Below are positions 17,746 through 27,836 of a stretch of DNA of 52,293 bases, piece by piece. How positions within the stretch are numbered: the first letter of the stretch is position 1; each line of letters begins with the position of its first letter. This DNA is from Veronia pacifica. GTDB taxonomy: Bacteria > Pseudomonadota > Gammaproteobacteria > Enterobacterales > Vibrionaceae. Below the pieces are notes generated by a model, which worked only from the letters and a program-made list of their open reading frames with translations, did not search any database and had not been told where the DNA came from. The translations under genes and the position numbers were made by a program. The stretch lies in contig NZ_LYBM01000036.1 of the NCBI RefSeq assembly GCF_001707825.1, forward strand, positions 1-52,293, in the 5' to 3' direction.

Positions 17746-18564
17746 ATGTCTTATCTTTGTCCCTTATGCTCTGCACCACTTTTCTTGCAACAAAATAGCT
17801 ATCGCTGCAACAGCAACCATCAGTTCGATGTTGCTAAAGAGGGCTATGTCAACCTGCTGCCTGTTCAGCACAAACGTTCAAAAGATCCGGGTGACAATAA
17901 GGCGATGATGCAGGCCCGCCGACATTTTCTCGATGCGGCTCATTATCAACCTATGCGTGATGCTGTCGCTGAATTGCTTTCAGAGAAATTGGTGGGTATA
18001 GGCAATTCCCAGCTACTGGATATTGGCTGCGGTGAGGGTTATTACACCGGACACTTCCAACAAACACTGACAGAGACAAAAGTGTTTGGTTTGGATATCT
18101 CTAAGATTGCCATCCGTTATGCAGCCAAACGTTATCGCAACGGCGAATTTCTTGTGGCCTCAAGCCAGCGACTGCCTTTTGATGACAACAAACTTGATGC
18201 TGTCGTCAGAATTTATGCGCCGTGTAATGGAGAAGAACTGCAGCGGGTGGTCAAAAATCATGGCGTTGTAGTTACAGTGACTCCCGGCCCCCGGCACCTT
18301 TACCAATTGAAAGCTGGCATTTACGACGAAGTCAGGCTGCACGATATTCCGGTTGAGGATATTCCGGGATTTGAACTGGCCTCAGAACACTCTGTCACCT
18401 ACGACATGACGCTTAACAGCGAGGACGCAACCACCCTGCTTCAGATGACTCCGTTTGCGTGGCGGGCTCCTGAATCCTTGTGGCAAACGCTCAAAGATAG
18501 CGACGCATTCCACTGCGAGGCTGATTTTACGCTCCGGGTATACAGTAAATATCAACGTGATTAA
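17746..18564 (+). CDS. rlmA: 23S rRNA (guanine-745-N1)-methyltransferase
   Basis: RlmA uses SAM to methylate G745 of 23S rRNA in the ribosomal tunnel region. The chosen start gives 272 residues beginning MSYLCPLC. The N-terminal zinc site comprises Cys5, Cys8, Cys21 and His25, followed by the very conserved KEGYVNLLPVQHKRSKDPGD. The SAM-binding motif is LLDIGCGEGYYT (about 90–101), and RIYAPC and VTPGPRHL follow further on. All agree with E. coli RlmA. The upstream TTG start would add 29 residues without homology, so I reject it. The gene appears to be transcribed alone. Confidence 0.93.
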   Translation: MSYLCPLCSAPLFLQQNSYRCNSNHQFDVAKEGYVNLLPVQHKRSKDPGDNKAMMQARRHFLDAAHYQPMRDAVAELLSEKLVGIGNSQLLDIGCGEGYYTGHFQQTLTETKVFGLDISKIAIRYAAKRYRNGEFLVASSQRLPFDDNKLDAVVRIYAPCNGEELQRVVKNHGVVVTVTPGPRHLYQLKAGIYDEVRLHDIPVEDIPGFELASEHSVTYDMTLNSEDATTLLQMTPFAWRAPESLWQTLKDSDAFHCEADFTLRVYSKYQRD

Positions 18565-18836
18565 GTCTCCTCTCTCATACCGTTATTTGTAAAAAGCACG
18601 TTTGCTTTTCCAATAAAACAGCCTGTCGTCATTTACCCATTCGGTGATGGCGACACCCCATTCCCACCAAGCCTGATACAACTACCTATCGCTAAGTTTA
18701 TCCAAAACTTTTATTCAGTCGTCCCAGCGATGTGACATTCGAATTTGATTGTGAGGATGTCTAACAAATGGCCTCTCTGTAGAGGCTTATCTATACTCAA
18801 AACCAATGCTATCTGACAGATGGATGAGGAGCCCCC

Positions 18837-19823
18837 TTGAAGCGACTGATTATTATTTGTTTCTCCGCTTTTATTTTCTCAGGATGCCAGTCAACATTCC
18901 TGTCACAAAAAGATGCAAGTAATGAGAAGCATCAGATTAGCAGTTCAATCCCGGTTCGCGCTGACACCCTCTACCATTACCAGATTATTTCACCTGACGG
19001 CTTGCCTATTTCCCTCATAGATATGGCTGATGGAGTAAAAGACAAAGACGTTGTTCTCGTTGGTGAGTGGCATACACATCCGGCTGTACACCTGTTTCAG
19101 GCACAACTGATGGCTGCTCTTGCCGACCGAAATCCTAAACTGGTGCTCTCGATGGAACAGTTCAGCCGCCCGGACCAGACAGTGATTGACCGGTATTTGG
19201 AAGGTGAAATTGGCGAACAGGCATTGCTATCTCAGACAGCTGCATGGCCAAACTATCGCAGTGATTATCGCCCACTCGTTGACATCGCCAGACAAAGAGG
19301 TCTGACAGTTCTGGCAGCAAATACCACAAAAACTATCGTTCGCTGTCTGGCAGAACATGGTCCGGATATCATTAAAAAGATGCCCGCCGAGCAGCAAAAA
19401 TACGTGGCTCGTGAACTCGATACGACGGACGGTCCTTACAAAGCAAAATTTCTGGCTCGTATGGGAGGCGATCAAAGCGACGCACTTGAAGGACTTTATG
19501 CTGCTCAGGTTGCATGGGATGAGACGATGGCAGAGACCATTACCGAGCATCTTACATTTCATCCCGGAAGCCAAATCATGCATGTCGCTGGAAGCTTTCA
19601 TGTTGAGGGCGGGCTTGGGATCGCGAGTAGAATACTCAGACGCGACGCGACGTTAACAACGGCATTGATTGTTCCATCTTCAGTCTTAAACCCCGTTAGC
19701 GGTGATGCCAAGAGCTACCGCCTGCTTATTTCTCCCTTACCGGAGCGCGTAGTGAGTGGAGAGGAAAACCTATCTTCAGGCGCATCTTCTCACACTCGCC
19801 TCCCCGAAAGATGTCCCTACTGA
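18837..19823 (+). CDS. ChaN-family haem-binding-type lipoprotein
   Basis: The start is TTG, supported by an AGGAG seven bases upstream. A signal sequence ends with a lipobox (FIFSGC, Cys at residue 17), so this is a lipid-anchored envelope protein of 328 residues. The body carries the ChaN/DUF399 pattern: VVLVGEWHTHPAVHLFQ, LSMEQFSR, Y..LVDIAR and IMHVAGSFHVEGGLGI. ChaN of Campylobacter binds stacked haems and is linked to iron uptake. The His residues in GEWHTHP and SFHVEGG are conserved family features. No iron-uptake gene is adjacent. The last 25 residues (Ser/Arg/Pro-rich) look nonconserved. A more distant relative of the same fold (TraB/GumN) is encoded at 51116. Confidence 0.78.
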   Translation: MKRLIIICFSAFIFSGCQSTFLSQKDASNEKHQISSSIPVRADTLYHYQIISPDGLPISLIDMADGVKDKDVVLVGEWHTHPAVHLFQAQLMAALADRNPKLVLSMEQFSRPDQTVIDRYLEGEIGEQALLSQTAAWPNYRSDYRPLVDIARQRGLTVLAANTTKTIVRCLAEHGPDIIKKMPAEQQKYVARELDTTDGPYKAKFLARMGGDQSDALEGLYAAQVAWDETMAETITEHLTFHPGSQIMHVAGSFHVEGGLGIASRILRRDATLTTALIVPSSVLNPVSGDAKSYRLLISPLPERVVSGEENLSSGASSHTRLPERCPY

Positions 19824-20131
19824 CAACGACTGCCATTTTGCGAGTGTTAATTAACACAAAGAATAAAGGGCACTAAAAAGGCGCTTTTTTGGTGAAAGAT
19901 CAACACAAAGGTTTCTGACACTGAGCAGGATATTGTGCTGTAGAAGCCCACAGCCTAACCGCTTCGTTACAAAGTATTTAGAAACTGAATAAAACGCCAA
20001 ATTTCAAGACGATTACATGATTAAAGCGTGACAAAACAGGATTTAAGATACAAAAAAACGCGCACGTGCGCGTCTTTTCAGATTAGCTTTACCTGCTCGC
20101 CCGGTAATTCAATACCGAGAGTCAATAAACG
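19824..20131. other. Intergenic region between chaN-like gene and yfbV
   Basis: This 308-base gap lies between convergent genes. It contains a 14-base perfect palindrome, GTGTTAATTAACAC (19844–19857), and the yfbV terminator at 20052–20078. I see no coding potential. Confidence 0.45.
20052..20078 (-). terminator. Terminator of yfbV
   Basis: A 16-base self-complementary sequence (ACGCGCAC followed by its reverse complement) is flanked by seven A on the plus strand. Read on the minus strand, the stem is followed by seven T. It lies about 54 bases beyond the yfbV stop. On the plus strand it is followed by CTTTT and could also stop transcription from the chaN-like gene. Confidence 0.85.
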
Positions 20132-20581
20132 CTAGAACCAACGATCAAGTGAACCTTTATCTAGCTGTTTGAACGCTCGGTTCAAGGTCACCGCGAGTTC
20201 TTTATATCTCGGTCTGCTCTTGATGGGTTGCAAAGCACCACCCTCACTGGTGATTTTCTCGTGAAGGTCACGGTACCAGCCCGCAAGTGCAGGTGGAAGT
20301 TGTGTGTCACGGCGACGCCCCAGCCACCAGAGGCCTTGTAGCGGTAAACTCAACGCGAAAAGCGCCACGATCATCGCTTGTGGTAGACCAGAGTGATTAT
20401 TAAATACCATTTGCATCAGTATGCATATCACCGCTACAGGCGGCATAACTCGGACAGCAAAACGGGTTGCTTTGATGATTCTGTTTTCTGGGAACATAGG
20501 TGCCAGCTCTTTCCGGAGCGGCCACTCATCCATGTATTTTTGTCCATCACGAAGACTTGTCCACATCGTTTTATTGCTCAT
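20132..20581 (-). CDS. yfbV: UPF0208 membrane protein YfbV
   Basis: YfbV is a small inner-membrane protein linked in E. coli to organisation of the Ter macrodomain; its mechanism is unclear. The chosen start gives 149 residues beginning [21 protein letters not shown]. Two membrane segments follow (around 40–60 and 65–85), then a conserved QGLWWLGRR, then [14 protein letters not shown] and a C-terminal [15 protein letters not shown]. The open frame extends 12 codons upstream, but an AGGT site 10 bases before 20581 supports the shorter form. The divergent arrangement with ackA is conserved in enterobacteria and Vibrio. Confidence 0.93.
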   Translation of the reverse strand: MSNKTMWTSLRDGQKYMDEWPLRKELAPMFPENRIIKATRFAVRVMPPVAVICILMQMVFNNHSGLPQAMIVALFALSLPLQGLWWLGRRRDTQLPPALAGWYRDLHEKITSEGGALQPIKSRPRYKELAVTLNRAFKQLDKGSLDRWF

Positions 20582-21021
20582 ACTTCGTGTACCTCGCTGT
20601 ACCGACACGTCAAACATTGCGGCGGATCTGCTGCGCCTTACTATGCTTATACGACTGCAATAGTGTTAAAGGCCAGTAAAAAGATTAAAAAACTGCGACA
20701 AACGCTCAAAAAATTTTGTGATCCAAGACGACTACCGCTATCCTAGGCCCGCTTAACACAATTGTTGCTCGGATTTGATTATCTCGCAACCACCAAAACG
20801 CTATGTTTGCTGTTTTAAAGCCAGACAGCAAGTAAATAAATGACCAAAAAAAGGTTAAACGCTGGCGTTTTGTGCTGATTTCATGGACCGATCTATAGAT
20901 GTATCTATTCCGCGACAAAATCTGACTTATTTTTCCGCAATAAGCAGACCCTGGCTTGGAATGGTCTGCTTGCTGCTTTGAAAAAATCACCCACTATTTC
21001 ATTTTGAATAGGTAGCCCCAA
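20582..21021. promoter_or_regulatory. yfbV–ackA divergent promoter region with ackA leader hairpin
   Basis: This 440-base region must contain both promoters. In the ackA leader, AGCAGACC (20943–20950) and GGTCTGCT (20963–20970) form an eight-base-pair stem with a 12-base loop, about 50 bases before the ackA start. A 94-codon minus-strand frame at 20706–20990 has no signal or familiar motif, and I do not count it as a gene. Confidence 0.5.
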
Positions 21022-22218
21022 ATGTCGAAGTTGGTTCTAGTACTTAACTGCGGTAGTTCTTCACTGAAATTCGCAATCGTTGACGCAGAGTCTGGTGATG
21101 AGCACCTGACTGGTCTAGCAGAGTGTCTGCATCTTCCTGAAGCACGCATTAAGTGGAAAATGGATGGCAAACACGAAGCTCAACTGGGTAACGGTGCTGC
21201 GCACAAAGAAGCACTGGCGTTTATCGTTGAATCAATCCTGGCGTCTAAGCCTGAGCTGGCAGAAAATCTGGCTGCAATCGGTCACCGTGTTGTTCACGGT
21301 GGTGAGCAGTTCACCGCTTCTGCCCTGATCACCGACGAAGTACTGAAAGGCATTCAAGATGCAGCGAGCTTTGCGCCACTGCACAACCCTGCTCACATCG
21401 TAGGTATCGAAGCCGCGAAGGCTGCTTTCCCAAGCCTGCAAAACGTTGCTGTATTCGACACAGCGTTCCACCAGACTATGCCTGAAGAAGCTTACCTGTA
21501 TGCTCTGCCATACAAGCTTTACAAAGAGCACGGCATTCGTCGCTACGGCATGCACGGTACTTCTCACTTCTTCATCGCAAATGAAGCTGCAGAGCGTCTG
21601 GGCAAATCTGTTGACGAACTGAACATCATCAACTGTCACCTTGGTAACGGCGCATCAGTATGTGCTATCAAGAACGGTAAATCTGTTGACACGTCTATGG
21701 GTATGACCCCGCTGGAAGGTCTGGTCATGGGTACGCGTTCTGGTGATCTGGACCCTGCTATCATTTTCCACCTGCATGATGCTCTGGGTTACAGCGTTGA
21801 ACAAATCAACACTATGCTGACTAAAGAGTCTGGCCTGCAAGGTCTGACAGAAGTGACGTCTGACTGTCGTTTCGTTGAAGACAACTACGGCGACAAAGAA
21901 GAAGCAACCCGCGCAATGGACGTATTCTGCCATCGTCTGGCGAAATACGTTGCTGGGTACACTGCATGCCTGGATGGTCGTCTGGACGCTATCGTGTTCA
22001 CTGGCGGTATCGGTGAGAACTCAGGTCCTATCCGTGAGCTGGTACTGAACCGCCTGGGTCTGATGGGTATCGAAGTTGACGGTGAGCGCAACCTGAAAGC
22101 CCGTTTTGGTGGCGAAGGTGTGATCACGTCTGACAACAGCCGAGTTCCTGCTATGGTTATTTCAACCAATGAGGAATTGGTGATCGCTCAGGACACCGCA
22201 CGTCTGGCTGAGATTTAA
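21022..22218 (+). CDS. ackA: Acetate kinase
   Basis: AckA transfers phosphate between acetyl-phosphate and ADP, yielding acetate and ATP in overflow and fermentative metabolism, and runs in reverse for acetate activation. The 398-residue protein has the N-terminal phosphate-binding [10 protein letters not shown], then [28 protein letters not shown] with the catalytic-site His and Arg, HLGNGAS, and a C-terminal [10 protein letters not shown] adenosine-binding segment. The length is typical. It is followed by pta after an 85-base gap containing a hairpin, the usual ackA–pta operon. Confidence 0.98.
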   Translation: MSKLVLVLNCGSSSLKFAIVDAESGDEHLTGLAECLHLPEARIKWKMDGKHEAQLGNGAAHKEALAFIVESILASKPELAENLAAIGHRVVHGGEQFTASALITDEVLKGIQDAASFAPLHNPAHIVGIEAAKAAFPSLQNVAVFDTAFHQTMPEEAYLYALPYKLYKEHGIRRYGMHGTSHFFIANEAAERLGKSVDELNIINCHLGNGASVCAIKNGKSVDTSMGMTPLEGLVMGTRSGDLDPAIIFHLHDALGYSVEQINTMLTKESGLQGLTEVTSDCRFVEDNYGDKEEATRAMDVFCHRLAKYVAGYTACLDGRLDAIVFTGGIGENSGPIRELVLNRLGLMGIEVDGERNLKARFGGEGVITSDNSRVPAMVISTNEELVIAQDTARLAEI

Positions 22219-22235
22219 TTCTCTCCAAATAGAAT

Positions 22236-22261
22236 AAACGGCTGACTGAGTTCAGCCGTTT
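22236..22261 (+). promoter_or_regulatory. ackA–pta intercistronic hairpin
   Basis: AAACGGCTGA, a six-base loop, and TCAGCCGTTT form a 10-base-pair stem 18 bases after the ackA stop. No T-run follows, so it is more likely an mRNA-processing or attenuation element than a full terminator. Confidence 0.6.
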
Positions 22262-22303
22262 CACATTATTACAGACAGAATTTTATAGTAAGAGGAAGTC
22301 CCT

Positions 22304-24454
22304 GTGTCTCGTACTATCATGCTTATCCCAATCGGCCAGGATGCCGGACTGACCAGCGTCAGCCTGGGTGTGTTACGCACCATGGAGCAAAAAGGCGTTC
22401 GCGTTTCATTTTTCAAACCTATCGCCCAGCCACGTCAAGGCCAAAACCAGTTTGACCTGACCACAAAAATCATTGAAGCCAATACGGCAATGCAGGTGGC
22501 TGAGCCACTGAGCATGAACTATGCCGAGAACCTGATCTGTAATGATCAGAACGATGTGCTGATGGAAGAAATCATCGCACGCTTCAAAGAAGCAACGGCA
22601 GATGCTGAAGTTGCTCTGATTGAAGGTCTGACACCGACTCGTAACCATCCTTTTGCCAATCAGGTTAATTTCGAGATTGCCAAAACACTGGATGCTGAAA
22701 TCGTATTTGTAGCAGCGCCGGGTAATGACAACCCAGCCCAGCTGAAAGAACGTATCGAAGTTGCGGTATCTAACTTTGGCGGCAGCAAAAACAGCAACAT
22801 TTCAGGTCTAATCATCAATAAGCTGAACGCACCTGTTGATGACCACGGCCGTACCCGCCCAGACCTGTCTGACATCTTCGATGATGCAGCCAACGAGAAA
22901 GCGAACCTGGAAGTGATGGAGATCTTCAACTCCAGCCCTATTCGTGTTCTGGGTTGTGTGCCATGGAGCATCGAGCTGATTGCGACACGTGCCGCTGACA
23001 TCGCATCACACCTTAAAGCAGAAATCATCAACGAAGGTGAACTGAACACTCGCCGTATTCGTGCAGTGACCTTCTGTGCCCGCTCTATCCCTAACATGGT
23101 TGAGCACTTCCGTCCGGGCTCTCTGCTGGTTACCTCTGCAGATCGTCCTGACGTTATTGTTGCAGCCTGTCTGGCCGCGATGAATGGACTGGAAATTGGT
23201 GCCCTGCTGTTAACCGGCGGCTACGAGATCCCGGAACAAATCAAAACACTGTGTGCACCGGCATTCGAATCTGGCCTGCCAGTATTTACCACGCAGGGCA
23301 ACACATGGCAGACGTCGCTGAACCTGCAAAGCTTCAGCCTTGAAGTCCCTGCTGACGATAAAGAGCGTATCGAGTCAGTGAACGATCACGTTGCTGCGCA
23401 TATCGACGGTAATTGGATTGAGTCTCTGTCTGAAGGTTCAAACCGTGAGCGTCGCCTGAGTCCTCCGGCATTCCGTTACCAGTTGACTGATCTGGCACGT
23501 AAAGCCGCTAAGCGCGTTGTTCTGCCTGAAGGTGATGAGCCTCGTACCGTAAAAGCAGCCTCTATCTGTGCTGAGCGTAAAATCGCTGAGTGTGTGCTGC
23601 TGGGTAATCCAGAAGCCATTAAGCGTGTTGCTGAGCAGCAAGGCGTTACTTTGGGTGCTGGTGTACAAATCATCGATCCTGAAGCCGTTCGCGAGCAATA
23701 TGTTGCGCGTCTGGTTGAGCTGCGTAAGAACAAGGGCATGACTGAAGTCGTTGCCCGTGAGCAGCTGGAAGACACCGTGGTACTGGGTACCATGATGCTG
23801 GAAAACAACGAGGTCGATGGTCTGGTGTCTGGTGCGGTTCACACCACCGCTAACACTATCCGTCCACCACTGCAGCTGATTAAAACCGCACCGAGTGCCT
23901 CACTGGTATCTTCTGTGTTCTTTATGCTGCTGCCTGATCAGGTACTGGTATACGGCGACTGTGCAATCAACCCAGATCCAAACGCGGAACAACTGGCAGA
24001 GATTGCTATCCAGTCTGCTGACTCTGCGAAAGCATTTGGTATCGATCCACGTGTTGCCATGATCTCGTACTCAACGGGTACGTCTGGTCAGGGTGCTGAC
24101 GTTGAAAAAGTGCGTGAAGCGACCAAGATTGCACAGGAAAAACGTCCTGATCTGGTTATCGATGGTCCGCTGCAATATGACGCGGCGATCATGGAAAACG
24201 TTGCTAAGTCGAAAGCACCTGATTCTCCGGTAGCAGGTAAAGCGACAGTCTTCGTCTTCCCTGACCTGAACACAGGTAACACTACTTACAAAGCTGTGCA
24301 GCGTTCTGCAGACCTGGTTTCAATCGGTCCAATGCTGCAGGGTATGCGTAAGCCTGTGAATGACCTGTCTCGTGGCGCACTGGTGGATGACATTGTCTAC
24401 ACCGTTGCTCTGACAGCAATTCAGGCAAAACAAGCGGACGACGCTAAGGCGTAA
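22304..24454 (+). CDS. pta: Phosphate acetyltransferase
   Basis: Pta converts acetyl-CoA and phosphate to acetyl-phosphate and CoA, feeding AckA. The 716-residue protein is the long form. An N-terminal P-loop-like domain starts [21 protein letters not shown], a middle DRTGG-type domain follows, and a C-terminal catalytic PTA/PTB domain begins near residue 400. The catalytic domain includes [22 protein letters not shown], and [15 protein letters not shown]. The start codon is GTG at 22304 with an AGAGGAAG site upstream. Acetyl-phosphate made here can phosphorylate response regulators, which may matter for the intact receiver encoded at 26729. A strong terminator follows. Confidence 0.97.
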   Translation: MSRTIMLIPIGQDAGLTSVSLGVLRTMEQKGVRVSFFKPIAQPRQGQNQFDLTTKIIEANTAMQVAEPLSMNYAENLICNDQNDVLMEEIIARFKEATADAEVALIEGLTPTRNHPFANQVNFEIAKTLDAEIVFVAAPGNDNPAQLKERIEVAVSNFGGSKNSNISGLIINKLNAPVDDHGRTRPDLSDIFDDAANEKANLEVMEIFNSSPIRVLGCVPWSIELIATRAADIASHLKAEIINEGELNTRRIRAVTFCARSIPNMVEHFRPGSLLVTSADRPDVIVAACLAAMNGLEIGALLLTGGYEIPEQIKTLCAPAFESGLPVFTTQGNTWQTSLNLQSFSLEVPADDKERIESVNDHVAAHIDGNWIESLSEGSNRERRLSPPAFRYQLTDLARKAAKRVVLPEGDEPRTVKAASICAERKIAECVLLGNPEAIKRVAEQQGVTLGAGVQIIDPEAVREQYVARLVELRKNKGMTEVVAREQLEDTVVLGTMMLENNEVDGLVSGAVHTTANTIRPPLQLIKTAPSASLVSSVFFMLLPDQVLVYGDCAINPDPNAEQLAEIAIQSADSAKAFGIDPRVAMISYSTGTSGQGADVEKVREATKIAQEKRPDLVIDGPLQYDAAIMENVAKSKAPDSPVAGKATVFVFPDLNTGNTTYKAVQRSADLVSIGPMLQGMRKPVNDLSRGALVDDIVYTVALTAIQAKQADDAKA

Positions 24455-24479
24455 ATTCGGTTGAGTAAGCGTATATAGA

Positions 24480-24506
24480 GCCAGTGCTATTGCACTGGCT
24501 TTTTTT
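24480..24506 (+). terminator. Terminator of ackA–pta
   Basis: GCCAGTGC, a four-base loop, GCACTGGC, then seven T. It lies 26 bases after the pta stop. The stop codon of the convergent sensor-like gene falls inside the T-run. Confidence 0.93.
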
Positions 24507-26529
24507 ATCCTGCTTTATCACGAAGATGTTTGAGGTGAGATTCGGCAATAGAAAAATCAAACTTGTTAACCGCTTCCTGAAGTTGCCTGAACTCTTCCAT
24601 CTGGTTGACCCAGTCAGGCAGACTTTTAGAAATATCGGCCAGCTTATCCTGAGCACCGACATCGTAGTTGTGCAGGCTTTCCTCAAGCTCTTTCAGCATA
24701 TCCAGCGCACTTTGTTCTAATGGCTCATGTGCTGCAGCGGGTTCTTGCGGTTTTTCAATATGATCCAAGGTACTGTTCACAACTTGGTTAAAGTCAGCCA
24801 AGGCATGATTAATCAACTCCATTAGCCCCTGGAGTTCCTTGTTGGTCACTTTCTGGCCTTCTTTGTACTTATTCTCCAAAAGTGACGCCTGCTGGGCAAT
24901 GTCCTCTGCGCCGACATTTTCCGCCGTTTCGCGGCAGGCATACATTATGTTTTCTCCCTTTTCAGGTTCAGTGAGCGCGAAAATCATCTGGTCAGACTGA
25001 TTGTTCAGAAAAGACAGTAACACTCTAAGATATTTGGTTTTATTTCCACCAAGGCGCTGCACGCCCTCACCAAGATTCACCCCATGAATATGATCAACCA
25101 TAAGATCGAACATGGTGTCATCCAGCGACGACAGTGACTCCGGTTCTTTTGCTGACTTATCGCTATCCAGCACTATCGGTTCCATATCGGATTCAGAACT
25201 GTCCATCGCCGAACGCTTGAGAACAGATAACATCTGACTGGGGAGATAGGCTTTCGTCAAGGTGGCAAAATGCTCAGGAAGCAGATGTTGTCGCTCCTTA
25301 CTAACGATAGGATCGTCACCAAGGATAAGAACGTGGTGTTCGCCAGTAAACGTGGTACAAAGCTGCTTCAGGATGTCGGGGTCGCCGTGTTCATAGACAT
25401 GCTGATCGAAGATAAGAAACTCGATGTTATCGTCTTCTTCAATTAAATCGAGTGCGCGGCTTTCAGTTTGGCATACCATCACCTTACCACCGGCTGTCTC
25501 CAGCAACCGACCAAGACTGTTATCAAGCACAATGCACGGAGACACTACCAGAATATTGTTGCCCGCAAGCCGCCCTGTCATGCTGTCACGAAGTTTTACC
25601 ATACCACTCAGCCCATATTGACAGCGTACTGTAAACGAGAGCGAATCAACGTTTGAGTCTATTAAGCCGTAATGAAGGCTCCCTCCCATCTTGCTCACCA
25701 GACTCCATGCTTCTTTGAGTTCGTCGTTACCGACAGATGGCTGTCCCTCTACATTGCGGCGTAAACCATCGTGATTAATAGTAAATTTCAACACCAAATC
25801 CGTGTCGTGACGTTCTACACAGGTGACACTCATGCTCATTGCCTCACTTGGAGGCATGTCCGCTGACTTGTTTTTGGGCTGCCAGGAAAAGACCATAAAG
25901 ATCAACTCGCGCAGCGTCTTGATATCCATCAGTACCGTGGTGCTGACATCGGGATCAAGGTCCAGTATCAGCGTATCGTCCGGGTGGGCGAAGTGGATTT
26001 CAGTCACCATACTGGCCAGCAGAGGCTCCAGTTCCATTTCGTGCCAGCCGTTTGCCGACTGGTGACTTTTATCCATACTGCCAAACAGCTGTTCGGCGGT
26101 TGAACGGATGCGTTTCAGACATTCCACTTTGTCCGGTGAAACCTCATCTTTAAGTAACATGTTAGATAACCCCATTAAGGAGTTCGCCGTCCGCAATCTA
26201 ATATCAGAGGAAAAACTAAAAGCAGGAACGGGATGTGGCTTCATGTTCAGTTCAGGGTTTCTCGGTGCCCGTTTTGACTCGTATTCTTTATCTTCCAACC
26301 TATCGAGCAGTTTTTGATTTCGATTTTTCAATACCACCAAAGCCACTAACATCATTCCCGTCAGGATCAGCAAAAGCACCAGAATAGATTTGTCCCCTGC
26401 CCATGCCTGATGTTCAGTCACAGCGAAAACCGGGAGAGATAGCGTCGACGATAGAGTGAAAAACAGTGTAGCCAACGTGAACCGGACTTTATAAGTACAT
26501 CTCGTTTTCATTGTTGTCAGACGTTGCAT
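24505..26529 (-). CDS. Degenerate membrane hybrid-kinase-like protein with REC-like and Hpt-like domains
   Basis: The 674-residue protein begins with a signal-like segment (about 15–36) and a transmembrane helix (48–68), followed by a coiled coil. Then come a dimerisation helix resembling HisKA (105–125), a poorly conserved ATPase-like region (200–305), a receiver-like domain (325–440) and a C-terminal Hpt-like bundle (470–570). The phosphorylation sites are largely lost. The H-box reads FSSDIR, with Ser108 for His, and the DxGxG ATP motif is absent. The receiver acidic pair is Ser330–Pro331, although Asp375 and Lys426 remain. By my alignment the Hpt His is Tyr530 (MYACRETAENVGA). The GVNLGEGVQRLGGN start of the Hpt is textbook. 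It likely acts by binding rather than phosphotransfer. I start at ATG 26529, nine bases after AAGG; a GTG lies three codons upstream. It is divergent from the response regulator gene at 26729. Confidence 0.75.
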   Translation of the reverse strand: MQRLTTMKTRCTYKVRFTLATLFFTLSSTLSLPVFAVTEHQAWAGDKSILVLLLILTGMMLVALVVLKNRNQKLLDRLEDKEYESKRAPRNPELNMKPHPVPAFSFSSDIRLRTANSLMGLSNMLLKDEVSPDKVECLKRIRSTAEQLFGSMDKSHQSANGWHEMELEPLLASMVTEIHFAHPDDTLILDLDPDVSTTVLMDIKTLRELIFMVFSWQPKNKSADMPPSEAMSMSVTCVERHDTDLVLKFTINHDGLRRNVEGQPSVGNDELKEAWSLVSKMGGSLHYGLIDSNVDSLSFTVRCQYGLSGMVKLRDSMTGRLAGNNILVVSPCIVLDNSLGRLLETAGGKVMVCQTESRALDLIEEDDNIEFLIFDQHVYEHGDPDILKQLCTTFTGEHHVLILGDDPIVSKERQHLLPEHFATLTKAYLPSQMLSVLKRSAMDSSESDMEPIVLDSDKSAKEPESLSSLDDTMFDLMVDHIHGVNLGEGVQRLGGNKTKYLRVLLSFLNNQSDQMIFALTEPEKGENIMYACRETAENVGAEDIAQQASLLENKYKEGQKVTNKELQGLMELINHALADFNQVVNSTLDHIEKPQEPAAAHEPLEQSALDMLKELEESLHNYDVGAQDKLADISKSLPDWVNQMEEFRQLQEAVNKFDFSIAESHLKHLRDKAG

Positions 26530-26728
26530 GTTGATCACCTTTTTTGCTGTTTGCTGCCAGTCTCTGGCGTGTCAAAGCAAACACGTGTTCAGGCTAAATT
26601 TACGGGACAGTCCACGGTAGTTACTCTCCCATCACTGACTCAAATTAGAGTCACTAAAATCACTATTGGAACATTGTTAAGAGTAGACCTAGGATTGTAA
26701 AAGTGGAAAGCAGAGTGAGGGGAGCCGG

Positions 26729-27835
26729 ATGTCAGAAACCATGCCTGAAAATGCGAAAAAACCTGTCATTCTGGTGGTTGACGACACCCCCGAAAATCTG
26801 GTGTACGCCACTGAATTATTGCGTGGTGATTACGATGTTAAAGCGGCCACAAGCGGGCAGACAGCACTGTCAATTTTCGATAAATTTCAGATAGATCTTA
26901 TCTTACTCGACATCATGATGCCTGATATGAATGGATATCAAGTTTGTCAGCAAATTAAAGCCCATACCAGAGGACCCAAAGTACCAATAATTTTTCTATC
27001 GACCCGCAGCGGTATGCAGGATCAGGAAAAAGGTTTTCTCGCAGGAGCAGCAGATTTTATCAGTAAACCGATTAGCCCCACGCTGGCAAAAACCCGAATA
27101 AAGCTTCACCTTGATTATCAGCGTCTTAAAAATGAAGAACAGCAGCAACTCGACAACGACGCAATGACAAAAGGAACGGAAAATACTGACGATGTCGTCA
27201 AGAGGTTGACCGAGTCGACTGCCGTTATGGAGATGACGATTTATGCCCTTGCTAGACTTTGCGATGATCAGGCTTCGTCTGGTAATCATATCCTTCGGGT
27301 ACAACACTACGTCAAATTGCTGGCAGAGCTATTAATGCAAAAGCAGCGATATAAAGAGCTGTTGAATCAAGACTATATCGATATGGTGTATCGCTGCGTA
27401 CCCCTTTATTTACTGAGAAACCCAATTCAAGCAGATAAAGACAACGCAGAAAATAATAAAAATCATCACAGCAATGCTGTAAAACAGGCGCTAGGCTGGG
27501 CAGAGGAAAGTTGCGGAAAATACAAAACTCAGTTGAGTGCAGCAAAAGATATGGCTTACAGCTATACGGAACACTGGGATGGAACAGGCTATCCTCTGGG
27601 ATTATCGGGTGAAGATATTCCTTTGAGTGCCAGATTGCTCAATATCGCCACACATATTGAAAATCTGATGAAAAGTAACGACCAACGGGCTATCGAGGTG
27701 CTGTTTGAACATCTGGAACAGCTCAGCGGTACCTTACTTGACCCGCAGTTAGTGGAGCTGGTTCAAAGCAACCGGACATCTTTGTTGCAGATAGCCCGGC
27801 GTTTTGACAGTGATCCGATGAAACACATTGCCTGA
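26729..27835 (+). CDS. Response regulator with intact receiver and degenerate HD-GYP domain
   Basis: The 368-residue protein has an N-terminal receiver with every key residue: Asp18–Asp19, phospho-acceptor Asp61 (LLDIMMPDMNGY), Thr92 and Lys113. After a linker, residues 165–345 form an HD-GYP-like domain. It keeps SGNHILRVQHYVKLLAELL and a GYP-like segment EHWDGTGYPLGLSGEDIPLSAR. The HDIGK metal motif is replaced by YLLRN (about 227–231), and the His pair before the GYP segment is Tyr279–Thr280. Cyclic-di-GMP hydrolysis is therefore unlikely; an adaptor or binding role is more probable. It is divergent from the degenerate kinase-like gene with a 199-base gap, suggesting a dedicated pair. The start ATG at 26729 has a GGGGAG site. 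It ends one base before a convergent exporter gene. Confidence 0.85.
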   Translation: MSETMPENAKKPVILVVDDTPENLVYATELLRGDYDVKAATSGQTALSIFDKFQIDLILLDIMMPDMNGYQVCQQIKAHTRGPKVPIIFLSTRSGMQDQEKGFLAGAADFISKPISPTLAKTRIKLHLDYQRLKNEEQQQLDNDAMTKGTENTDDVVKRLTESTAVMEMTIYALARLCDDQASSGNHILRVQHYVKLLAELLMQKQRYKELLNQDYIDMVYRCVPLYLLRNPIQADKDNAENNKNHHSNAVKQALGWAEESCGKYKTQLSAAKDMAYSYTEHWDGTGYPLGLSGEDIPLSARLLNIATHIENLMKSNDQRAIEVLFEHLEQLSGTLLDPQLVELVQSNRTSLLQIARRFDSDPMKHIA

Positions 27836-27836
27836 A

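Noticed and set aside
19844-19857. GTGTTAATTAACAC palindrome as an ArcA or other operator
   Set aside because: It lies between two convergent genes, far from any start codon, so a promoter role is unlikely.
20706-20990. 94-codon minus-strand ORF between yfbV and ackA
   Set aside because: No signal, domain or convincing ribosome site; it lies across the promoter and leader of ackA, whose position is conserved, so it is most likely chance.
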